Assembly (NCBI GenBank): GCA_023055425.1 | Contig: JALGPY010000001.1 | Span: forward strand, 109,411,057 to 109,475,056 | Origin: Linanthus parryae | Lineage: Eukaryota; Streptophyta; Magnoliopsida; Ericales; Polemoniaceae | Length of the DNA: 64,000 nt | Direction: 5' to 3' | Shown: positions 1 to 12,492 of the stretch, in pieces | How the letters are laid out: each line of letters begins with the position of its first letter | Position numbering within the stretch: the stretch's first letter is position 1 | Notes under the pieces: model-generated | Seen by the model: the letters and a program-made list of their open reading frames with translations, nothing else | Databases searched by the model: none | What the model was told of the DNA's origin: nothing | Translations under genes and position numbers: made by a program

Positions 1-1294
1 TCTCAAATAAATTCACAGAGTCTAAAAAGGTTGAGAAAGAAACCTATGGACGTCTAATCATATTCTCATACAAATGTGGGCGGTGTTTGGTAGAAGGTGA
101 CTCATGCGATCCACAAAACTTGTTTAGTTAAGTCCAATTCGCAAGAAAGTATGCCTTCAAAAATAAAGATCACACGAAACTATCAATTCTCATACTTATT
201 AAAAAGCACCCATGTAGGATGGGCCTCCAAAGCTTTGAACTAAAACAAGTTTTAGAATGGGTGATGTGGTTGTGGGCTTGATCCTTTTATGGATTTTTTC
301 GGGAGGTGGTGCGATTTTTCCTCATTTTGGAGGTTTTAGCATTAAATATATTTTTTCCACACATGTCCACCTCTAATCCAAGGTTCTCCAAGATCCACAA
401 CAAAAGAGAGGAATATACAAGCGAGTGGACTTTTTAAGCTAAACCAAAAGGGCTATCTAGGTGGTGGCATGACATTAATCCTCGAATACCCCTCTATTTC
501 TTAGGCATCGCATGAGGTGTCATGGTCACCACCACCCCAATGGGCTACAAGTTTCCACTGCAAAAAAAAAATGAGAATTAAATATTTTTTGTTAAGTTCA
601 AATAGCTTTAGAAAATGCACCCTTTATCAAAAGTAGAAGACGTCAAAGTTTATGTGATCAACTTAGCTTGACGGACTTAAACATGAAACGTAAATTTAGT
701 GTATCGCTTTGTGAGAACGCATGATATCGCGGAATGTGGGATATTCATGTAGATGTATTGAGTAAAAGCAAATAATTCCTTATTCAAAATAAAAATAAAA
801 AGAACATGGACTAAGAGATTTCAATATTTTGAAAACATCTAGCTTTCCAAAATTTTCTCTTCTCACTTTTTCTCATTTTGTCTTAGTGACTCAACTACAA
901 CTTTCCAAGACTCAATAAATCTATCAAAGAAGAAAATAAAATCTAGACTCAAGATGAAATGTTAAAATAAATAAAACTATCAAAGAAAGAAAAAAAAATC
1001 TATGGTTTGACAAGGAAAAAGATTGATGCTTCTCATGAAAGGTTCACACACATTCTTTTTTCTTTTTTTCAATTTTTTTTAATTTTTTTAGATTTTCACT
1101 TTTTCATTTTTTTGTATTTTTCATGCAAATCGCTCATGAAAGAATAATAATGCAAGTAACCATTTAACCAAGAAATAAGTCTACTCCACCCCCAACTAAA
1201 ATATCACATTGTCCCCAGTGTGTTGGAACAATGAAAGAACAAGTAAATTTAAGCAAGAGATAAAGGGATAGGTAGACCTCATACACATCTTTGG
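1..1294 (-). other. 3' untranslated region of the gypsy element
   Basis: No gene is seen here. Downstream of the integrase, read on the minus strand, there is a GGGGACAATGTGA motif (around 1204-1216) and a purine tract GTTGGGGGTGGAG (around 1186-1198). Both are common after pol in Athila-like elements. The rest is AT-rich noncoding DNA without an envelope-like frame and without similarity to the 5' LTR. Confidence 0.5.
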
Positions 1295-2387
1295 TCACCA
1301 AGCACCATCAATCCTCCATGAGCAACCTACAAAATAATTAAGAGCAAAGTTAGTATAGGTCGGGTCCATAAGAGAAATGGACTCAACTTTGGCCTCAAAA
1401 ATTTTAACATATGGTTTCAATCTATGGTCATTCACCTTCAAACTCTCCCCACTTTTGGGGTACAAAATTTCAATGGTCCCATAAGGATATACATGCTTCA
1501 CAATATATGGATCATTCCATTTTGATTTCAACTTTCCTCCAAATAGTTTCATCCTTGAGTTAAAGAGAATAACTTTTTGATTAGGCTCAAAATACTTAGG
1601 AACAATATGTTTATCATGATAAGCCTTTGTCCTTGCCTTAGAGATCCTAGTGTTCTCATAAGCCTCATTTCTAAGCTCTTCTAACTCATTCAAGTTTAAC
1701 TTCCTTTCTTCTCCCGCTTTTGCAAGATCAAATTAAAGAATTTGATGGCCCAATAGGTCTTGTGCTCTAACTCTACCAGAAGATGGCATGCCTTTCTACA
1801 CACTAGTCTATATGGAGACACACCAATGGGAGTCTTGTAAGCGGTACAATAAGTCCAAAGAGCATCAACCAACATCAAAGACCAATCTTTGCGGTTTGGG
1901 TTTACCGTTTTCTCCAGGATCCTTTTAATTTCCCTATTAGAAACTTCCACTTGCCCACTACTTTGTGGGTGGTATGGTGTGCCAACTTTATGCACAATCC
2001 CATACTTTTTCATGAGGCTCTCAAAAGGCCTACTGCAAAAATGTGTCCCTTCATAGATAATGATATCTCAGGGTATGCCAAAACGAGACAAAATGTGGTG
2101 TTGAAAAACTTGATCACAACTCCATGATCATTGGTTTTTGAAGGTATGGCTTCAACCCACTTTGACACATAATCCATCGCCAAGAGTATATATAGGTTGC
2201 CAAATGATGATGAGAATGGACCCATGAAGTCAATACCCCAACAATCAAATATTTCAATAACTAGAATGGTGTTCAAGGGCAATACTTTGGCACCTATCGC
2301 ATGCTTTGCAATAATGAAATGCATAACTAAAAAGAGTATGCCAATATAAACCACTTTGCAAAATCTTGGCGGCGGTTTTTTAGCCAA
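1295..2387 (-). pseudogene. Ty3/gypsy integrase, broken into three frames
   Basis: This is the integrase that would insert retrotransposon cDNA into chromosomes. The three minus-strand pieces in order are 2387-2010, 2013-1696 and 1693-1295. The first carries WGIDFMGPF with the first catalytic Asp. The second carries [17 protein letters not shown] with the catalytic Glu. The third is the C-terminal DNA-binding part, with GKLKSKWNDPYIV and ending near NDHRLKPY. The N-terminal HHCC zinc region is mostly lost. Frame changes between the pieces make it nonfunctional. Confidence 0.8.
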
Positions 2388-2687
2388 AAGTTTGCCTCCA
2401 CCAGCATACTCATGGCAAAATGAAAGAACAATATGAACTCTTCATTTGGGATGCACCTTCTAACAATTTGATCCGGGCAATATTTAAACAATTAAGGGTC
2501 ATCCCAAAAGAAATTCCGGCATTCTCTTACAAATCGTAACTTCTCTTGCCCTTTTAAATTTTCCGGAAAAATACCACAAGCAAGATAATTAGCAATATCG
2601 GCAAACCAATGAACATTTAAAAGGGAAAAGAGATGTTCATCCGGAAAAGTCTCAAGAATAAGCAAGGAGATTTTTGGCTTAGGAATG

Positions 2688-3029
2688 TCACAAGTGATCC
2701 GCCACAACATTTTCCACACCTCGTTTATCCTTGATTTCAATATCAAACTCTTGAAGTAAAATTACCCAACGGATTAAACAAGGTTTGTAATATTTCTTTG
2801 TGAAAAGATATTTCAAGGCGGCACGGTCGGTGTAGACAAGCACTTTTGAACCAAGCAAGTATGGCCTAATTTTTTCAATAGCAAACACCATGGTCAAAAG
2901 CTCTTTTCCCGTAGTGGAATAATTTAATTGAGCATCATTCAAAGTTTTACTTGCAGTAGATAACATGTGATTTCTTATATTCACCTCTTTAACCCAAAAC
3001 GGCACCAACCTCATGGTCACTAGCATCAC
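2688..3029 (-). pseudogene. Ty3/gypsy RNase H domain
   Basis: The RNase H domain degrades the RNA strand during reverse transcription. The translation keeps the order of this domain: [42 protein letters not shown] and [11 protein letters not shown] and KEL are near the metal-binding acidic positions. It directly follows the RT piece, as in gypsy pol, but lies in a different frame. The open stretch 2492-2746 overlaps its end and the RNase H-integrase connector and has no recognisable product of its own. Confidence 0.78.
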
Positions 3030-3051
3030 ACATGATTTTAAAAGGAAGAGT

Positions 3052-3933
3052 CTATTTGGGTGGTTGCATGATAGGGGCCGTTACCAATAAATTCTTCAAC
3101 TTTTCAAAGGCCTCTTGGCATGCACTAGACCACTCAAATGAATTTTCCTTTTGAAGGAGATTGGTCAAGGGCTTAGCAAGTGAGCTAAAGTCCTTAATAA
3201 ATCTCCTATAAAATCCCGCATGACCTAAGAAAGATCTAACATTCTTAACACGTTTAGGAGATGAAAGATTAGAAATCACATCTACTTTAGCCTTGTCTAC
3301 ACCAATACCATGGGAGGAAATAACATGACCCAAAACAATTCCTTGCCTAACCATAAAGTGGCATTTTTCCCAATTAAATACTAAATTCTTTTCTTCACAT
3401 CTTCTTAAAACCATCTCAAGATTTCAAGACAAGTATCAAATGAGTTTCCATGCACCTAAAAATCATCCATAAAATCTTCCATGTATTTTTTTACCATGTC
3501 CGAAAATATGCTTAACATGCAACGTTGAAAGGTAGCCAAGGCATTACACAAACCAAATGGCATCCTCCTATAGGCAAATGTTCCAAATGGACAAGTGAAA
3601 GTAGTTTATCTTGGTCCATTGTATCTATGACAATTTGATTATAACCCGAATAGCCATCTAAGAAACAATAAAATTCATGCTCGGCTAATCTTTTTAACAT
3701 TTGGTCTATGAATGGAAGGGGAAAGTGATCCTTCCTAGTGACGTCATTTAATTTTCTATAATAAATGCACATCTTCCACTTAGTAGGGACTCTTGTAGCC
3801 ACAAGCTCACCCTTCTCATTTTCAACAACGGTGACCCCCGATGTTTTAGGGGCCACTTGGGTAGGACTTACCCATTTACTATCCGATATGGGTTAAATCA
3901 TACCCGCATCTAACAACTTGAGCACCTCGGCTC
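3052..3933 (-). pseudogene. Ty3/gypsy reverse transcriptase, frameshifted with a stop after the MDD motif
   Basis: Two frames hold the RT. Bases 3856-3512 give WKMCIYYRKLNDVTRKDHFP and FLDGYSGYNQI, the palm motifs of gypsy RT. Bases 3414-3052 give CHFMVRQGIVLGHVIS and VRSFLGHAGFYRRFIKDF of the thumb/connection region. Between them, around 3456-3475, the minus strand reads FMDDF followed at once by a stop codon, so the catalytic box is retained but translation would end there. This is a decayed copy. Confidence 0.82.
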
Positions 3934-5001
3934 TCACAACTTCTTGATGTGAGGTTTTAACCTCCTTTGAGGCTCCCTTGAAGTTTTGGCATTTTCCTCT
4001 AAATGAATTCTATGTGTGCAAATGGAAGGACTAATGCCTCTAATATCCTCAATGGACCATCCTATGGCACCCTTGTAGTCATTCAAAACTTCAAGCAACC
4101 TCTTTTCTTGTTCAATATTAAGGGAAGATGAGATGATAATAGGATAAGTATCATTAACCCCAAGAAATGAATATTTCAAATCCAAAGGAAGGAGTTTCAA
4201 CTCACAAATTGGTGGTTCTCTCACAATGGGAGGTATCACCTCACTCCAATGCAACTCACTATCAACACTAGAATGCTCATGAGTCGACTCAATGACTTGG
4301 TCAAGTTGCCCAAAGAGTCCCTCCCCTTCAACAAAGTCAAATTCTTCTTTCATAAGAAGAGATGAAAGGGGAGTGTTATCATCATACAAAAATTTCAATT
4401 CTTCTAAAATGAGCTCACTTGAATCTTTGAAACATGTAGCTAGAGTAAAAACATCGTCAACACGTGACTCTAGCCAACTCACTTCACACACATCATCATC
4501 ATCATCTTGTGAACTTGGGTGAAAACATGCATTAAAAATATTAAGTTCTAACGTCATGTTCCCAAATGTAATATTCATCATACCACTCCTAAAATTTATT
4601 ATTGTATTATATGTAGCAAGAAATGGTCTCCCTAAAATAATAGGAATGGACGATGTGCCACTAGCCAAAGGAGAGGTGTCTAAAACTATAAAATCCACTG
4701 GGTAGTAACATTGGTTCACTTGAACCAACACATTCTCAATGATACCTCTAGGGACTCTAGTGGACCTATCCTCCAATTGTAGAGTCACTCTTGTGGGTTT
4801 TAACCCACCCAACCCCAACTTCTCATACACCGAGTATGGAAGAAGGTTTACACTTGCTCCCAAATCGAACAAAGAATTAGGAATTTTGTGTTCTCCAATG
4901 GTGCAAGTGATGGTAGGTGAACCCGGATATTTGTACTTAGGGGGGAGGATATGTTGGATAATTGAGCTCACTTGCTCGGTGAGAAAAGCCTTCTTCCTCA
5001 C
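3934..5001 (-). pseudogene. Ty3/gypsy aspartic protease and start of RT region
   Basis: A 355-codon open frame. Near residues 45-57 it has FDLGASVNLLPYSVY, a retroviral-type protease whose active site reads D-L-G-A-S, as in many plant gypsy elements. ILGRPFLATYNTIIN further on is the conserved hydrophobic-Gly pair of the fold. The C-terminal third (IGWSIEDIRGISPSICTHRI) leads into RT. It would process the Gag-Pol polyprotein. It is the longest intact piece of the element, but the flanking parts are broken. Confidence 0.82.
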
Positions 5002-5022
5002 TTGAAGAGTTCTCTTAAAAGT

Positions 5023-6857
5023 TCAAAGATCCTTGAGAAACGTGGCATTAGCCAGAATTTGCTTGATATCATCCAAGAGATAGATGTTTATCTTGACATT
5101 TTGGAATGTCTCAAGGATATCTTGGTTGCTAGATTTCTTGGTAGAGGCTAATAATATTTGGGTAAATGGTGGAGGAACCTTAATTTCCTCACTTTCTTCC
5201 ACTACTTGTTTCCCCTTGTCAAGACTCATTTTTGAATCTTGTGAGTCAACAAATCTCTCTTGGTCATCACTCTTCTCACACTCATCTTCTCCCTCATTTT
5301 CATTATACTCCCCACTTGGAAGTCCATTGTTAACAACTTTGCCACTTCTCAAAACAGTGATGGCCTTAGCATGTTCCATATGGTTAAATTTTGGGCCCTT
5401 AGGGTTTTGTTGAGGTTGAGATGGGAATTCCCTTCTCTTTAGCATTTATGGTAGACTCCAACCTAGATAATGCATTTTTCAACTCTTGGTTAGAGTTTTT
5501 CAACTCTAGAGTAGAGTTTTGCAACTCTTGAGTGGACTTCCTCAAATCTTGGTTGGTTTGGTTTTGGCTAGCCATGAATTTCTCAAAAGTATCTTCTAAA
5601 CTCCTTTTGTTAGGAGGAACATAAGTAGAGCTTGAGGGGTTCACTTGGGTATCTTGGCTTGGTCTCCATGAGAAATTAGGGTGATTCTTCCAATTTGAGT
5701 TATATGTCTCCGAGTAGGGTGAGTTATTATAGGAATTCCTGTAATTGTTAGAATTAAACATATTCACTTGCTCACCCATGAGCTCTTGGGCTCTTAGAAA
5801 ATCGGGACACTTGCTCAAATCATGAGAGTGATCACTACAAAATGAGCACAATGCCTCACTCTTAGCCTTAAGTTGATACATGGTACCTTTAGGCTTAGAG
5901 TTAGCATCCTTAGAAGGCTCATTGATGTCCCAAGATTGGACTTTCTCACAAATTTCATCTAAACAATCATACCTCTCATCTTCACCTTTTGTGAAGAAAT
6001 CTCCCCCCACTCATGGATTCGATGGTGTGATTATGGTCACATGGAAAACCATCATAAAAGGAGCTAATTAACCTCCATGTCTCAAATCCATGGTGAGGGC
6101 AAGAAATGAGGAGATCCTTGAAGCATTCCCAAGCTTGGGGATGTGGCTCTCCCTCCTTAGCACAAAAAGTCATAATTTGTCTTTTTATGACATTTGTCTT
6201 GTAAGTAGGGAAAAATTTCTTAAGAAACTCTTTCTCTAATTCTTCCCATGTGCCTATGGTCCTAGATCTCAAGGAGTGAAGCCATGCCTTGACTTTGTCC
6301 TTTAAAGAGAAAGGAAACAACCTAAGCTTTATAGTGTTAATAGAGACACCATTGCAATTAACCGTTGAGTCAATATCATTAAAGTCCTTAAGATGAGAGT
6401 AAGCACTCTCGGACTCTAGGCCATGAAACTTAGGAATAAGTTGAATTGTGCCCGACTTAACATCAAAGTTCATTTTATTTAATGGAAACACAAAGCAAGA
6501 AGGTGAACTTTGCCTATAAAGATGCATTAAAACTCTAAGTGTACGGAATGGCATCATGTCGTTGTTGCTACTATGCCCATCATCTCCATCCATGATTTCA
6601 AAGATATTAAGAGAGCTAGAATCGTTAGATTGGACTAGACTACTACTACCACTTGTAGAAGAACTTTCACCAAAGGGATTTCCACCATCTTTTTCAAGCA
6701 AAGTGCGATGCAATCTATGAGTACTATCACGTTGCCACACACTCATGCAACCCAAGCTCAAATAAAGTTCAAGAGGGTTACCTAACACAAGATACAAGTG
6801 TGTTTTTTTGTGATTTTTTTTTTTACTTTTCGCTTTTTTTTTTGTTTCGAAGTTCAA
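5023..6857 (-). pseudogene. Ty3/gypsy Gag with CCHC zinc knuckle, frameshifted
   Basis: Gag forms the particle that packages element RNA. The frame 6857-5982 has the Retrotrans_gag region (PFSLKDKVKAWLHSLRSR, WEELEKEFLKKFFPTYKT). The frame 6010-5399 continues with a CX2CX4HX4C knuckle (CSFCSDHSHDLSKC), and 5445-5023 holds the C-terminal tail. The first frame change is near 5990-6010, beside a run of C, which suggests slippage. A Lys-rich N-terminus precedes the conserved part and the true start is uncertain. Confidence 0.8.
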
Positions 6858-6943
6858 AATATGAACCCGGAATTTTCGTCAAGCGTATCTAAAAAAACAA
6901 GCAAAAAAAGAAACAACTAAAGAGTGAGTCTCTTAGCACCAAT

Positions 6944-6960
6944 CCCCGGCAACGGCGCCA
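6944..6960 (-). other. Primer binding site, tRNA-Asp type
   Basis: The minus strand reads TGGCGCCGTTGCCGGGG, complementary to the 3' end of plant tRNA-Asp. This is where reverse transcription starts. It lies six bases inside the putative LTR edge at 6967 and upstream of gag, which fixes the element's direction. Confidence 0.85.
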
Positions 6961-6966
6961 AAAACT

Positions 6967-8870
6967 TGTTCGTTCGAAATCTCAAGTATAGGATATCGCT
7001 ACAAGTAGTAATCCGGTAAAACCGGAGTCGAATCCACAAAGATTGGGAAAGAGAGATCTCACACTTGAGTAACAAGGAAACAAGCTAAACTAAACCTAAC
7101 TAGTGCGATGAAAGTAAATTTCTCAAAGGCTTTATAGCTAGCCAAGCTTCAAAATCCACAAAGAGAGACTTGATGGAGCAAGGATTTTTTGGTTGAGCAA
7201 TTTTAAAGAAACTAAGCAAACAACTAGTAGATTAAAGAGAATCTAAAACATGAGAAGATTTTTTTTAGGACTGAGAGAAGAGTTGGTCTTAGTTGAATCC
7301 TCTAGGTATGTTGTGTATGAATCCAACACCCAAATAATTTTGCAAGGAGATGTGTGGATTGTAATGTCAAATTCAAGTGTGATTCATGAAGAACACTAGT
7401 GAAATCCAAAACTAAGTTGTATCAACTATAAAGGATATGTATTCATTCATGAATCCACATACAAGATGAAGCTACAAATCAAATTTGTATTCCAACACTT
7501 GTTCATACATGAATCACAAGAGGAACTTCTCAACTCATTGATTCAACAATTGAATCCATACCCAACACACCTAGATTCATCAACTTCAACCAAAAACAAA
7601 ACTTAGCTACTCATGTCTAAGAGAGAAACACAAGAGATATCAAGCATATTCATGACTATTTTCATTCAATTCAAGTTCCAACTCAAGAATACACAAAATA
7701 TTCTTCAATTTCAACACAAGAAATTGCTTCAAATGCCCAAAATGAAGAAAAAAGTTAATAATACTTGATTCAAACTACACTAAACCAACTAATATCAGCT
7801 AATTTAACCAAAATTATCAACTAACAGTAGATAACCCAGAACATCAGTCAAGAATTGACTGGAAAAATCAGAAAAGTGACCGGAAAAGTGATAATCCGAC
7901 CCTCTCTCCCTCTATGGTTGCTACTGGCTCTGTAATATCTCAGAACGAGCTCATAAACACCAAGAGCAACCCAGAATCCGGCCAAGTACCGAGAGAGAAA
8001 AGAGAGAGGCAGAGTGTTGCTTCAGAGAAATCGTGAGGGATGAGAGAGATTTCTTCCTCTTCATCTTCGGTTTATATAGAGCTTGTCTTCGACCTTCCTT
8101 AGCCTCCGAGAACACATCTCAACCCTTGAATTGAACTCAGAAAGCCTCGTTCGTCGATTTGCAGCACTCCCTAGGTTTGATTTTGGGCTTTCTTGGATGC
8201 TTCGTTTTGGGCCGAATTGATAGGTGCAGTAGAAAGGTCTTGGGATGGGTAACAATTTGGTATAAGATTTGTTCGATTTGGTGGAGTTTTGGTCGGGTTT
8301 TGGGGCTTGTTTCGAAGCTTGGAGGAAGCTTCAATGGAGGTTCTTCGTGGGTCTGTTCTGTGGTGTGATGACGGGGAGAGAGAGAGGGTAGGAGACGCGT
8401 GAGATGTCTGTTTTTCCATAATTCCAATCGGCCCCCCTTTGTTTGATGGGGGCTTTAAAATGGCCCCCAACTCTTCAAAAGGTTTTGGAAAATTGCTTAT
8501 ACTCCTCCAATCCGTTAATAACCCTTCACTGCAGCCCTTAAAAACTTTGGAAACTTGCATTTAGCTCCCCGTTCCGTTAAAATGACTTCAAATAAGCCCT
8601 TCGATGTAACTTTGGCTTTACGAATTGGTCCCTTGGCTTCTTAAACTTCGCTTTTGGCATCTATCTTCAAATATTCTTCCAATTAAGTCCTCCAAGCCCC
8701 TTCTTCTTGTCATCTTTGCCCTCCAAATCTTCTTAATTCATCGTTTAAGCTCCCACCAGCTAGCCTCTTTCATTCCAAAGCACGTCTTTACCTACAAAAC
8801 AAGATAAAAACAACCAAAACTACGAAAACAAGCATAAGTCTAGAAAAAGAGATAACACAGATAAATTACA
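6967..8870 (-). repeat. 5' LTR of the gypsy element (outer edge uncertain)
   Basis: Next to the PBS the LTR edge reads TG on the plus strand (CA at the LTR's 3' end). A TATA-like box on the minus strand (CTATATAAACC, about 8068-8080) could be the element promoter. The outer edge cannot be fixed because the partner LTR is not in the window; it is placed near 8870 by analogy with the solo LTR at 42831-44891, which has the same overall layout. Small open frames in 8060-8560 are not credible genes. Confidence 0.55.
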
Positions 8871-9250
8871 CATATTAGCAAGTTATGAAGAGTTCATTAA
8901 CATACTAAAACATGCAATTCTAAGTCGTTAAGAAGACCCTAATCGAATCTTCATCGCCCTTACCTCTGGCCAATACATCCCTAACTTCAGCAAATCTAAA
9001 TATGTCCCCGACTTCACCCAATCGAAACTCAAAAACTAAACCCTCAAAATCCAAAATTTAGAGTGAATGAAACCCAGATCTATCTTCATCTTATAGTTTG
9101 ATTAAGTCCGAAACCCAGAAATCGGGTCAGTGAGAGATTGAGATTGAGATGGACATAGAAATTTAGAGAGAGATAGAGAAAATGAGTGAGGTTGAGTGAA
9201 GGAGAGATAGATTGAGATAGAGGGATATGGATGCTAGCAAACGAAAGTAA
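8871..9250. other. Intergenic, no gene seen
   Basis: Mixed AT-rich DNA. A purine-rich stretch (GAGAGATAGAGA-type repeats, about 9130-9220) gives a low-complexity minus-strand frame. No motif is recognised. Confidence 0.4.
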
Positions 9251-9700
9251 GGGTGAGTTTGGGAATGCTTCTGCTGCCAGCACAGCTGATTTCCGACAGC
9301 GGAAGCAGTTTTAGTGTGTTTGGTAAGAATAAAATTTCTGCTTTTCTGGACAGTTTCTGCTATCCCACAACAGTTTTCATGAAACAAGGGGGGGGGGGGG
9401 AGATGCTTTTCCAGAAAGTGATTTTGATTAGTTTATCTACAATCGATTTTAACCTTACAATTTTTTAAAATATCAATAGTTATCTTTACGGAAAGGACGC
9501 ATGTCATATATTTTTGTCATTTTACCCTTCCACAACTTCACACTTGATTTTACCAAATAAAAAATTACTATATTAATATTTTGCATCAGCTTTTACGTAA
9601 TTTTTACCAAACAACATTTTATCAAGAATTCACAGCAGCTTTTGCACAGTGTTTTCACACAACAGCTTTCTAGCCCGCCACAGCATTCCCAAACTATCCC
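9251..9700. mobile_element. Tourist/Harbinger-type MITE, 450 bp
   Basis: The ends are inverted: GGGTGAGTTTGGGAATGC at the left and the complement of GGGATAGTTTGGGAATGC at the right. TAA flanks both sides (9248-9250 and 9701-9703), the usual 3-bp target duplication of PIF/Harbinger elements. It contains a 13-base poly-G run at 9388-9400 and no transposase. Confidence 0.78.
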
Positions 9701-9703
9701 TAA

Positions 9704-10735
9704 GATTGATAGAAACCCTTATTTTTGCCTTCTCTGCTCCTTTTCCTTCTTCTCGCCCTTTCACTTTCTCTATCATTTCTCCTTCAGGTTTTATTTTTGT
9801 TAGTTATTTTTATTTTTATATTCTTTTTTCAAATGCTTGTGGTTATTCTATTTTCTGGTCCATTTTTTCTTCAAGTTCTCATTGTTTTTGTTTGCAAAAA
9901 AGTTTTCATTGTTTATTTATTTCATATTTAGTACTTTATAATAGTTTTGAAAATTTAAAATTGTTATTTACAATGGATGAAAGTACCCCTGACGGGGTCA
10001 CTTTTTAACTGATATTTTTGTCCATTTGTTAACTGTTTGCAATTAACAACTAGAGGTGGTATTAGGTGAGTCTTGAAACTGAGGGTGGCATATGAATAAT
10101 TATCATAAAATGGAAGTGGGTAATGAGTAATTGACCCTAAATATGACATGTCAAACCAAATGACATATAGATCAAGTACGAATAGTCAATCCACCTATCC
10201 ATTTCACAATGTGGACCCAACATTCCGTCATTCAATTCAACTTTATATTTTGAAATTCAAAATTCCATCTTAGTCTCTTCCTGTACTAAAATTGTTTGAT
10301 GAAACAATACATTACAATTAGGCCAATATTTAAATTTCACACCAAGATTCATTGTAGTAAAGGGTGGGTAGTGCCCCTTGGGCACATGTAATGCACTAGT
10401 AAAATAAAAAAGGAGGAATGAAGAAGATAACACAGTCGAAGATAAGAGGATGAAGAACACAAAACCCTCAGTTCTCTTGATCAATCTCTAAATTCCCTCG
10501 TTCTATCTTAATTCCCTTGCCATCTGTCTAAATCTCTCTATTTTACAAGCACTTTGCATCCATGTCAATTTCATCATTTAAGATTGGCTTCGGCTAGGGC
10601 TTGATTCTGCAACTCATGGGATTCCAAAGGCTTGTTCCATCTTTCACCGGTATCGATTTCGCAATATGGGGTGGTGCTATCTAGGTCTATTTTTTGTTGG
10701 ATCAGATGGTGATGCTGGTATAAACGTTGCTATTT
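9704..10735. other. Intergenic with a MULE-terminus-like relic
   Basis: No gene is supported. Around 10010-10135 the sequence (AGTGGGTAATGAGTAATTGACCC and upstream) resembles the right terminal repeat of the MULE at 47563-48747, but no matching left end was found. The remainder is pyrimidine-rich or AT-rich. Confidence 0.35.
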
Positions 10736-11345
10736 TGGTAGGGGTGGGTCTGATGATTCTAAAGCGATGGGAGTGGTGGCAGTCAGATTTACACATTTTC
10801 CGAGTGATTTGTGGAGCGAGAGAAATGAAATTGACATGATGGCATTCAGATTGGGCAGGGGAAGAGCGAGGAAAAGGAGATCGAGATGATGGCTATCATA
10901 TTTGGGATCGTCGACGATAAACTCCGCTACTGACTTCTCATTCTACTTCTTACCTTTTCTCTATCTCTGTATATGACTTTTTTTACCGACAACGAAAGAT
11001 TTCATTTCAAGAAAAAACGATTACAGAAACAATATGGGGATACCCCTACGAGAAAGAAAGAAAATCTAAACCTAACCACTTCGTATAGCCTACAGTAAAA
11101 CCTAATAGGATACGAACTCAAAGGCCCCCAAAACTACCCAAAGTATAGAAAAGGTCTACTAAGGTCCAAGAGCCTCCTATCTCCTCAAAGAGTCCCAAAA
11201 AGAATAGCCCAAGACGCAAGAAGCACAAGAACGACCAAAGAGAGGCCCAAGACAAAACCTAAGGCATCAACGATGAACGGTAAATAAAGGTGTAAATCTG
11301 ACTTCCACCACTCCCGTCGCTTCAGAATCATCAGACCCACCCCAA
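10735..11345. repeat. Short inverted duplication, arms about 65 bp
   Basis: The plus strand at about 10735-10800 (GGGGTGGGTCTGATGATTCT and on) reappears in inverted orientation at about 11283-11345 with a few mismatches. The spacer is about 0.48 kb. The terminal flanks do not show a clear target duplication. Confidence 0.5.
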
Positions 11346-12490
11346 CCATCACGAGAAAAACCGTTAGATGGCGCAAACCCTCATGACCCGAGTGGAGGAA
11401 CAATTTCAGTACCTAAAGCCCAAAAAAGTGGAGGTAGCACGTGGTATTTTTGGTGGGTGGTGAGAGGACTACTCAGGGGAAACTCATCCATGCCATAGAT
11501 CTGGCCTATCCTAAGGGGGGGGGGGAGGAGTAGCCCCACAACCGGGGAAAGAGGAAATGGCCACCACGGTGGAAGTCCATTAACTGGGGGAGGCGGAAGG
11601 GGTACTAACCAATGTTCCATCACCCAATTCGATCGAGGGAGGCAACGGCAGCGGTCAGCGCCGATGGTGGGGGTGGAGACAGGGGCCAGGGTCCATGGCA
11701 GAGGTTCCGAAACCGGTGGCATCGGCAAAACCCGGGAAAAATTAGAGGTTCTTGATGGGGAGGGCGGGGTAGTTGAAAACATAAACTGGAGTCCCTAGCA
11801 GCCGGAGGAGGGTGAAGGGACCAGCGGAGAGGGGCGTCCCGACTTGGATACCAGCGACAAGGCCGGTGAGGCATCCAAATCTGCTGCTAAGCTGGCGTGG
11901 GAAGAAGAATTTTGTGCGAAAGCTAGAGGGTAACGGTTTACAACTGAGAGGAGGGCGTCAGGTGGTGGTTTCAAAAGTGGGACATCGGGGAAGTAATGGG
12001 AAAGCCGGCCGCAGCTCCATGGGGGGGGGGGGGGGGGGAGGAGCCGCCTCTCCGCATATGGCTTGTGTTGATAATACATTGAACACGTTCAAGCTACTTG
12101 ACATCTTGGCTAAAGAAAAAACCCAAATTGGCAGTGTGTTCCAAGTTTCTGTTTTTGGGTGAAGTGATGTGTTGATGGACCAGACATCGAATAACGCGTT
12201 GTCTTTTTCACCTTTTTTTGGGTTTTCCTGTTTCCCGAAATGTATGGGTGTTTTCATTTGGGCTGACGTGCTTGTTTTGTGGCAGTTGGAGGTTGACTAG
12301 AATTCTTAGTGCTGGTGGCTATGGTGGTGTAGGTGGTGATGTTATTGGCTCAACTGGTCCTAGTTTGGTCTGATTGTTGCTACTGTTCTTATTACTTGTT
12401 CATCTTCATCATGTTCTATCTTCATCTTCTTGTGTATTCATCTCAATTTTTTTTGTCCGTCACTATTATAGTCGTTTAGGTATTTTAGAG
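11346..12490. other. GC-rich region of unknown origin
   Basis: This stretch has a clearly higher GC content than its surroundings, a G11 run at 11515-11525 and a G18 run at 12021-12038. Several Pro-rich frames on the minus strand (11381-12257) and a Gly-rich one on the plus strand overlap each other and have no recognisable domain. They are probably composition artefacts. A captured host-gene fragment is possible but cannot be shown. Confidence 0.35.
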
Positions 12491-12492
12491 GA

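Larger units (their letters stand above)
1..8870 (-). mobile_element. Athila-like Ty3/gypsy retrotransposon, degenerate
   Basis: A minus-strand LTR retrotransposon. In transcription order it has a 5' LTR (about 8870 to 6967), a PBS, gag, protease, RT, RNase H and integrase, which is the Ty3/gypsy order with integrase last. The PBS matches tRNA-Asp and the gag domain resembles Athila-type elements, so I place it near Athila; the clade is an inference. Coding is broken by frameshifts and stops, so the copy is dead. No 3' LTR matching the 5' LTR is visible before base 1, so the element continues out of the window or is truncated. Confidence 0.85.

Noticed and set aside
4292..5442. Plus-strand frames opposite gypsy gag/protease
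   Set aside because: They are mirror frames of the real minus-strand coding sequence.
8061..8560. Small frames in the gypsy 5' LTR
   Set aside because: Short, overlapping, no conserved motif; the sequence is better explained as LTR.
11381..12257. Pro-rich minus-strand frames and a Gly-rich plus-strand frame
   Set aside because: Several long frames overlap in a GC-rich, G-run containing stretch, with low complexity and no domain or splice support.
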